Assembly (NCBI GenBank): GCA_046047235.1
Contig: JBJOII010000097.1
Location: forward strand, 1-19,826
Length of the DNA: 19,826 nucleotides
From: JBMTVN01 sp046047235
GTDB taxonomy: Bacteria; Verrucomicrobiota; Verrucomicrobiia; Limisphaerales; JAHDYP01
Reading direction: 5' to 3'
Positions 7,201-16,200 of this stretch are shown in pieces. The notes under the pieces are model-generated. The model ran no database searches. It was not told where the DNA came from and saw only the letters and a list, made by a program, of their open reading frames with translations. Position numbers and translations under genes: made by a program. How positions within the stretch are numbered: the stretch's first letter is position 1; every line of letters begins with the position of its first letter.

Positions 7201-10200
7201 CACTCCAGGCCCCCGCCAAAGGCCGTCTCCTGCAACAAACCTGGACTCTCGATGCCTACCTCTACCCCCCTCTGCAACCCCCAGCCAACCCCGGCCTGCC
7301 CCGGCTTCGTAAACTCCGCCAGGACCTCGTCCTCGGAACACTCACGCTCGAAACCTATGGCAGCTTCGACCTCCCCGTCGAAACCATCTCCACTGCCTGG
7401 ATCACCCGCAATAACTTCGATACCCACGGCAATCTGCTCACCTCCACCATCCATCCCAACCTCCAAATCACCACCTCACCACCCCGCTCCCAACTCAACC
7501 AAATCCTCCAACCCCTCCCCGGCCCCCAACGCTTCCTCCTCCAACCCGCCCTCCCGCACCTCACCTCCCAACCCTGGAAGAATCTCTTCCCCTCCACCCC
7601 ACCCGACCCCTCCACCGATATCCTCCTCCAAACCGACCTGCTCCTGAATACAACCAACATCGTCTTCCACGATCGCGCAGCCCTCGGCCGAAAAACCGGC
7701 TCCCTCGAAATCGACCCGTTCGACGGATCCCGCTTCTTCGCCTCCCGCACCACCAACTACTACCAGCCCGATTTCCACGAAGGCCTCATCCCCACCAAAA
7801 CAGAACGCATCGATGCCTCCTCCGGCACTCTCCTCGCCTCCACCCGCATCCTGTCATTCAACGCCGAATCGCATGAAACCGTCGGCCAGGAAACCGATGC
7901 CGAAGGCTTCACCCGACAACTCACCTGGCGCGATGGCCACCCGCTCCCCTCCTCCACCCAAACCCCCCAACGCAAAACCACCACCACCATCAACCCCGCC
8001 GACCCACTCACGTTCTCCGGCAACACCACCGACCGCACCACTGGCGAAGAACTCGCCAGCTTCACGGGCTACTTCGACAAAACCTCCCAGACCTGGCTCA
8101 CCACCCAAACGGTCTGGCACCGACCCACCCAAACCAACCGCATCGAGTCCATCCGCACCAGCATCGGCGGCCGCACCATCTCCACCACCACCTCCCATCA
8201 GCTGGAAACACTCCACAGCTATACCCCCACCGGCCTCCCCTCCACCAACAGCACCTGGTGGATCCAACCCCAAGCCCGCACTCTCCTCCGCCAGGAATAC
8301 CCCGCCAGCTCCAACAAGCCCGGACATCGCCACGTCATCACTTACCTCGAAAACCAACCCCACGACCGCTACCAAATCCAACGCGATATCAACGGCCGCA
8401 TCCAACAAAACGCCATCCACCTCCTCCCCTCCCTCCAGTTCTGGAGCAACCTCGAATATGACCACGGCTCCGATCGCATCCTCCGGGCCCAGGAATTCCA
8501 AAATAACCAGCTCCGCCTAACCCGTATCTCCCTGCCCGAAACCACCACCAACGGCATCACTCTCCAACCCGTCCTCATCCAGCCCGCCTGGGGCCAGACC
8601 AGCACCCAGTGGTTCTCCCTCAATGACCCCTGGGGCCGACCCCAAAACACCACCCACAACGACGGACGCCAAACCACCGTCCAGGAGTGGTTCCCCGGCT
8701 CAGCCATCCCCAAAACCATCCAGGAACTCAACCCCGCCGGCATCGTCGAATCCATCATCTCCCTCCAACCCCACGCCGGCACCCACAACGACATCCCCTA
8801 CGACCTCCTCAGCCATGTCAGGGTCGGCCCCAACGGACAAGGCGGACCCAGTTACGCCGAAGCCCAGGCCATAGGCACCGGACTCCCCCTCTTCCGCGAT
8901 GCCGCCGGACGCCGCCTGCTCCTCAACCCCGCCAGCACCTACGAATCCCCCATCGCCGCCGTCGATCCCCATGGACAACGCGGAGTCTCACTCGTCGTCG
9001 ACCAAAGCCCCCTCAACAACGTCCTCGCCGTCCTCCTCACCCGCACCAACCAAATCCCCGCCCGCCCAAACTCCGCCGCCGAACCCGGCCTCGAACAAAC
9101 CGAGGTCGACCTCGAATCCCCCTTCTTCCATCGCGTCATCCGCCGCCAACTCGACGCCGCCGGCAAACTCCTCTCCGAATCCACCAGCCGCATCCCCGCC
9201 CCCACTGAAATCCCCACCCGCCTCTCCCTCCTCGATGCCGCCAGCCAATCCACCCCACTGCGCATCTTCGAATACAATTACCTCCCCGGCTGGATCGTGG
9301 AACAAGGCGGCTACGACCAAACCCCACGCCAATGGGCCTTCGTTACCCAACAACCCTCACCCCACCTCACGTCCTGGCCAGTCAACCAAAACCGACAACG
9401 CAACTTCGTCTCCGGTGTCGAAGGCTGGCGCAACCGCCCCGGCACCCAAACCACCGTCCAACCCCATACCCCCAATAGCTGGCTCTTCCGCACCCTCCTC
9501 CACCCAGCCATCTCCACCACCAACCCCTACCTCCCCGGACTCCAAAACCTCTGGACCACCTGGACCTCCACCGAACTCGATCCCGACGGCCAACCCATCC
9601 ACAACTCCAAGGTCATCTACGACGCCCGCGGCCAACTCCGCCTCACCCAAACCCGTAAACAATCCACCACCCCATCCCAAACCGGTATCCGCACCGCCTA
9701 TGTCCTCGCCGATGAATCACTCCACCTCCAACCAGCACATGCACCCGGCTCAGAACTCCTCGCCACCTCCCCGGTCAACTGGGAAGACAGCGACTTCATC
9801 TGCTGGCAAGTCACCACCCCAACCATCACCAATCTCCACCTCACACTCACCGATGCCCAAGGCCAACAACTCAACGTCCGCCACTCCCCCTCACGCCCCC
9901 AAAACGGTGACCTCGCCTTCTGGATCCCCAACCCCGCACAACAACTCTGGCTGCCCAATTCAGACGAACCAGCACAAGTCTCCTCCGTCACCACCACGCC
10001 AGGACAAAACAACCATACCTCCTGGCTGACCGTCGCCGTCGCAGAACTCCAGGCCGCCGGACTCGACATCACCCGCATCGCCTCAGCCCAACTCCACGGA
10101 CAATCCACCGAAACACGAAACACGCTCGCCTCCCACCCTCTGCGCCTCCGACGCCTCGCCCCCTTCACCCCCCTCGAAAAACTCCAACCCGCCGGCCGCA

Positions 10201-13200
10201 CGCTCGAACCCAACAGCAACGGCCTCCTGCTGGCACGGGAATCCACTCTCAACCATCCCGACGATATCGATGTCACCGGCCAAAAATCCTCCGCCACTAT
10301 CCTGCTCAACCAACAGGAACTCGCCCGCACTCTCCCCCCAACCCACCCCTCCCCCTACCCCACACTCCTCTTCATCGACAGCTCCGACGGTGAATCCCCG
10401 CGCCCCCTCTACGCCCTTTCTTCGCGCGACGGACACTTCCTCAAACACTACCTGAAGGAAGAACACGAGGACGCCATCCAGCTCTACACGGTCGTGAGCG
10501 GTTTCGACACCCCGCTCATGGAGGTGTTCCAACGCAACTCGCTCAGCGATGAGTTCTCCCCGGGCTTCATCGCCTACGGCTATGACTACCACGCCAGTGT
10601 CGTGCTCCAACGGGACTCCGGCTGGCTCGGCCGCTCCCTCGCCCGACTCATCAATCGAATCTCCGCCAACCCCTTCAACTATTACGGACACCAGCTCGGA
10701 ACAAACCTCTGGTCCGATCTCCGCCAAAAACAAAACGCCCCGCTCTACCGCCACCAACAACTTCACCTCGCCGATACCCAAGCCCAAACCATCCGCCAAC
10801 TCCCCTCCCTCGCCCAAGCCCTGCTCGCCTACCGCGAACCCCCTCTCTCCAATTCCGACGACGACTCCGAAACCGGCCTCCTCCTCAACCACCTCGGCCT
10901 CCGCCTGCTCCAACTCCAGACCCAGTCCTTCCCCACCAACCAAACCCCCTTCTTCGAACCCACTTACCTCATCCCCACCTACCCCAATACCGCCGCCCAC
11001 TCCACTGTCGATACCACCGCCGAAACCGAAATCATCCTGCTCGCCATCCGCCTCGGCGAATATGACCTCGCCGGCGAACTCCTCGAGTTCTACCGCCGCA
11101 AAACCCACGAAGGCCAGGACCCCGTCCACGCCGCCTACGATGCCACCACCGGCGCCGCCATGGCCCGCGAGTTCGGCCCCGAACACGCCATGCAGGCCCA
11201 ACTCACCGCCGCCGCCCAGCTCGGCCTCACGGAAGCCGCCCTCCAACTCGCCATCCAAACCCAAAACCCAACCTGGCTCCGCTTCGGCCAAAACCTCCTC
11301 CACGTCCTCACAGAAACCTACCTCAGCGATTCCGACCTCCCAGGCCCGCACGGCCTCACCCAATACCGCGCCCACCCCGCCCTCGCCATATTCGGCATCC
11401 AACTCTGGCCCGAAAGTGACCGCTACCCCGTCGGCCTCAACGCCCGCTTCTACCTGCTCCTCCAAAACCTCGTCCGTAACGGCGCCACCGCTGGCGCATC
11501 CCCCCAATGGCTCGCCTCCTGCCAAAGCCTCCTCAATGAACAACGCCTCTGGCTCCAACAATACGTCCTGCCTGAAGTCGACCGCACCGGCGTCGTCCCC
11601 TCCGGCCTCTTCGAAATCCAGGACATCGTCGGCAAAACCACCCAGCTCGCACCCGAACGATGGTCCACCGCCAGTGACTGGCTCGATTTCCTCGAAGCCG
11701 CCCTCGCCCTGAATCTCGACACGAACCGCGTCAGCAACTGGTTCGATCACCTCCTCCGCGTCCATGGCTCCCAAGTCGGCCCCAACTTCGGTCTCGACCC
11801 CAGCCTCCCCCTCCTCCGCCCCGCCGCGATCACCCCCGAACTCACCGCACGCCTCCACCAGCTCGCCCGCCAACTCGGCAAGGAGGATGTCGCCCGCGCC
11901 GCCAGCTCCTCCCTCGCCAACCTCCAAATCCAAAACCCGCTCAGCCCCGCACACCCCAATATCCAATACGCCTCCTTCCCCGCCCTCACCACCACCGCCC
12001 CCGCCCGCAACCCCCTCCCGCTCGGCCAGGGCAACGCCGCCTTCCCCCAAACCAACCTCACCAGCTGGCCCGATGACTACCGCCCCTTCCGTCACCTGAT
12101 CACCCAGGCCCCACCCAGCACCGCAACCGCCGAATCCCTCAGCCAAGCCGATCCCCTCCAACTCAATGACCTCCGCATCTTCAGCTTCATCACCATCTCC
12201 TTCTACCTCCTCATCCTCGTCGTCGCCCTCCTCTGGTGGCGCTTCCGCCAACTCCGCCCCAGCCGCTCACCCGGACATAAAGACGTCGATGAACGACTGC
12301 TCGCCGAGGAAAGCATCCGGCTCGCCGAAGAACGCTGGGCCCACCATATCCTGGGCGTCCAAACCCCGGCCAACGCCCCCCATACCCGGTTCTCCAACGC
12401 CACGCTGGAACAAAACTTCCTCATGCAGCTCCGCGCCCTCTACAAAATCATCGTCGAATGGCGCCGCATGGAAAATGGCTGGAACCCCGCCGACCCACGC
12501 CTCGCCAATGACCAGTCCGACCCCTGGCTCAATGGCCTCGATGAATTCGCCAGCTGCCTCGGCATCTACTTCCGCCACGTCATCAAGACCGGACACAAGG
12601 ACGGCCTCCGGCAAAAGGACGCTCTCGATGAAGCCGAGGACAGCAACCACATCTGGTCCCGCCTCGTCATGTACCTCGCCGAACCCTACCTCGGCATGGT
12701 CACGCTCCTCCGCCAATACAACAACGTCGCCGACTACAGAAACCGCCAGTCCCTCAACCAGGAAATCCAAACGCTCCTGCAGGACCTCGGCGTGCGCCAA
12801 CGCCCCGCAGGCTTCGACGCCCGCGTCCTCTTCAATTACCCCGCCAACCCCGAAGCCTTCGACCTGCTCAAAATTCAAAAACCCGGCGCACGCCTCAAAC
12901 CGCTCCTCCAGGAAGCCGCCGCCAAACTCCAAACCCCCTTCAGTCACCTCGCCGGTATCATCGAAAAATACAAACAGTTCAAACACCGCGAACGCCCCCT
13001 CCCCATCCATCCCTATATCATCGAGTTCGCCAAAACCCTCCCCCACTTCCTCCTCATGGGCCTGGGCGCCCTCGTGGTCTACAACCAGCAGACGCTCGCC
13101 GATAGCCCCATCATCCCCTACCTCTGGTTCAGTATCGCCAGCCTGTTCCAATCAGCCGACACTCTCCTCTGGGCACTCCCCCTCGGCACCGGCCTCGCCC

Positions 13201-16200
13201 TCACCGCCTACGCCCACTTCGCCCGCGTCTATCGCTTCGAAGCCAGTATGCTCCCCCGCCAGGGCGGCGACTTCGTCCTCGATGTCACGGTCACCCGGCT
13301 CATGGGGAAAAAACATAAGGCCGTCCCCAAAGCAAAATCCGGCCTCGCCTGGAACCCCGTCCCCTTCGCCCGCGCCGGCTGGATCCTCCGCATCGTCGGC
13401 TGGTTGCTCCTCGCCCAAACGCTCCTCTCGTGGGATACCCCCAGCTTCGCCACTTTCCTCGTCGTCAAGGGGCTCTTCGCCATGATCGCCCTCGCCGAGG
13501 TCGCCGCCATCCTCCTGCCCCTCGGCTCAACTTTCATCTCAGGCGCCCTCCAGGACCTCGTCATCCGACACCCCCATACCCCCGCGCCTCTCCAGTTCCT
13601 GAATCGCCTCAACTTCAGCGCCAACCGACCCGCCTCCCCCATCGCCCTCTCCATCCGTTACCTGTTCCAACCCTCGGTGCCCTCCGGTGACACACGCAGC
13701 CTCGCGCTCGCCATCCTCTCCTACTTCGGCCTCGCCGCCGCTTTCTTCTTCGTCGGCGTCTACCTCTGCCAGGGTATCCTCGCGCTCTGGTTCACGGAAA
13801 ACTACCTCAACGCCTCCTACGTAAAACTCATCTTCGGCGGCCTCGTGTTCTGGAACACCATGTACCTCCTCCGCTACGGCCTCTTCCTCCTCACCACCGC
13901 CGTTACCTCACTCCTCTGCTCCTATCCCTTCCGCACTCTCGCCGCCCTCGGCGGCCTCGGCTTTATCACGCTCGCCGCCACCAGCTCCAACCATAGCCCG
14001 CAAACTCTCCCCTCCGCCTGGATCGTCGTCGGCGCTCTCGCCCTGCTCGCCATCTTCGAAGACACACTCCTGAAACGCTCCAAAACCAGGGACATCCCCA
14101 TCACCCCCAAATCACCCGCACCCAACCACCCCGGCACAGTCAACCACCTCAACCCCCCAGCCAACGCCAAGGCCGGCATCGTCTACATGAGCGGTGACGA
14201 CCTCGGCAGCCTGAAACTCACCGCCGACCTCCTCATGACCCGCTGGCAAATCCTGCGGGATAAACTCGGCTCCACCTCCGCCAAACTCGCCAGCCAGCTC
14301 GGCCAATGGCCCGACGACACCGCCCTCAGGCAGGCCTTCGAGGAACTCTATAATCTCGAATCCCATCACGACATCACGCTCTGGCACCCCTGCCAGCTCG
14401 TCACCAAAGACCAGCCCGCACCCGCTCACCTCAAAAACCTCACGCTCACCGCCAAATCCTCCGAACACCGCCAGCAACTCCTCCGTACCTGGCAAATCCG
14501 ACGCTGGATCGTCACGATGATGTCCACCGCCGGACATTCCCAGGATACCGCCATCAACCTCGTCGATATGGCCCTCCGCTTCGAGACCGACCAGATCGCA
14601 CCCAAAACCGCCTTCTTCCTCATCGCCAATAAATACGACAACCGCGAAGACAACCGCCCTGTCCAGCTCAACTACGATCAAGGCGAACTCCAACAGCGCG
14701 AAAAACTCTGCCAACTGCTCGAAGCCCTGGCCCCGGGAACCCACGCCTACAACATCCAAAACTGGACTCCCTTCGGCTTCAAAGCCGGCGGCATGACCGG
14801 CATGGACCTCGTCCCCGAGGAAAACCTCCAGCTCACGACCATGGTGGTCCTCGACCGTAATGCCACCATCAATGACATGGATAATTTCATGGCCGACCTC
14901 AATGAAGCGCTCGCCGACCCCGAGCTCGTCATCGTCATCCCCGGCCGCGGCACCACCAATACGCTCACCCCCATCGGCCAGGGATCCCAGATGATCGAGG
15001 AAGGCCACCGCTCCTTCCTCCGCGGCCTCATGGGCCTCATGGGCGGTAACGCCGGCGAATCCCTCGGCACGGGTTGGGGTAATATCGTCGCCTATACCTA
15101 CGGCCGGGTCCAACGCGCCCTCCTCGACCCCCTCATCGCCCGCATGCCCCTCACTTCCCGTATGCAGCGCGGCTCCAGCTTCGCCGTCCGCACCGAAGGC
15201 CTCATCGGCTTCTCACCCCATGCAGTCGGCATCTCGGAAGATACCTGGGCCGTCTCCCAGGCCGCCCATAACCTCGTCGCCCTCGGCGGCCGCGTCCGCT
15301 TCCGCCTCTCCCGCGCGTTCTGGCACAAAATCCGCGAAACCTGGAGCCACGCCGAATGGCTCGCCTCCTTCCCCCGCTGGTCCGGTGGCTACCTCCAGAT
15401 GATGCAGGACACCATCATGCAAAGGATCAATGACTTCGGCCCGCTCTCGGTCTTCGCGCGCGAACTCCGCGCCAGTAGCGGCCGGGCCTACCTCACCGCC
15501 CCCTTCGCACTCTTTAACATCCTCTTCCTCCCGCTCGCCATCATCCTCGATGTCACCCCCTTCGTCCAAATTCTCATCGTGCTCTGGAATTTCGGCTTCG
15601 TCATGAACCAGGTGCTCACTCTCCATGGACTCAATGCCTACCTCCAAAGCACCGGCTTCTCCCGCCTCGGCGCCGTGGTTGGCCTCGCCCTCGGCGGCAT
15701 CGCCGCAGTGCTCTCACCCGCCCTCGCCCCCTACGCCACCGGGCTCGCCCTGCTAGCCCTGTTCGTCGGCGGCTTCTGGGAAGGCACCAGCCGCTGGGCC
15801 TATACCCGCCTCCGCGATATCCTCCTCTTCGGCCCCCAACTCATCCTCCACGGCCTCGGCCAAATCATGCGCCAAACCATCGAGTTCGTCATCTCCGGCG
15901 CCGCCGCCACCGATGCACAAAAGGTCAATATGGCCTTCCGCGCCTGGGCCGGCCCGCGCGAAGACCAACCGCTCAACCGCTACCCCCACTTCATCAACCT
16001 CCATACGGTCGTCTGGATCATTGGCCTCCCCTCAGTCGCCCTCAACCTCCTCGCCCTCTCCAACCTCGACATGTTCAATGTAGTCCTCCTCCTCCCCTCG
16101 CTCCTCTTCAGTACCAGCGTGCTCGCCGGCCCGTTCATCATGACCCCCAAACCCGGCACGGAACCCCAATACTCCCCGCTCCGGCTCCTCCGCTGGCTCG

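Noticed and set aside
7080..10600. RHS polymorphic toxin
   Set aside because: There is no RHS core end motif, no variable C-terminal toxin and no immunity gene; the chain continues into a membrane synthase.
10083..12251. Open frame of 722 codons on the minus strand
   Set aside because: It is antisense to the giant gene, Gly/Glu/Val/Ala-rich without domains, and is explained by the C-rich sense codons.
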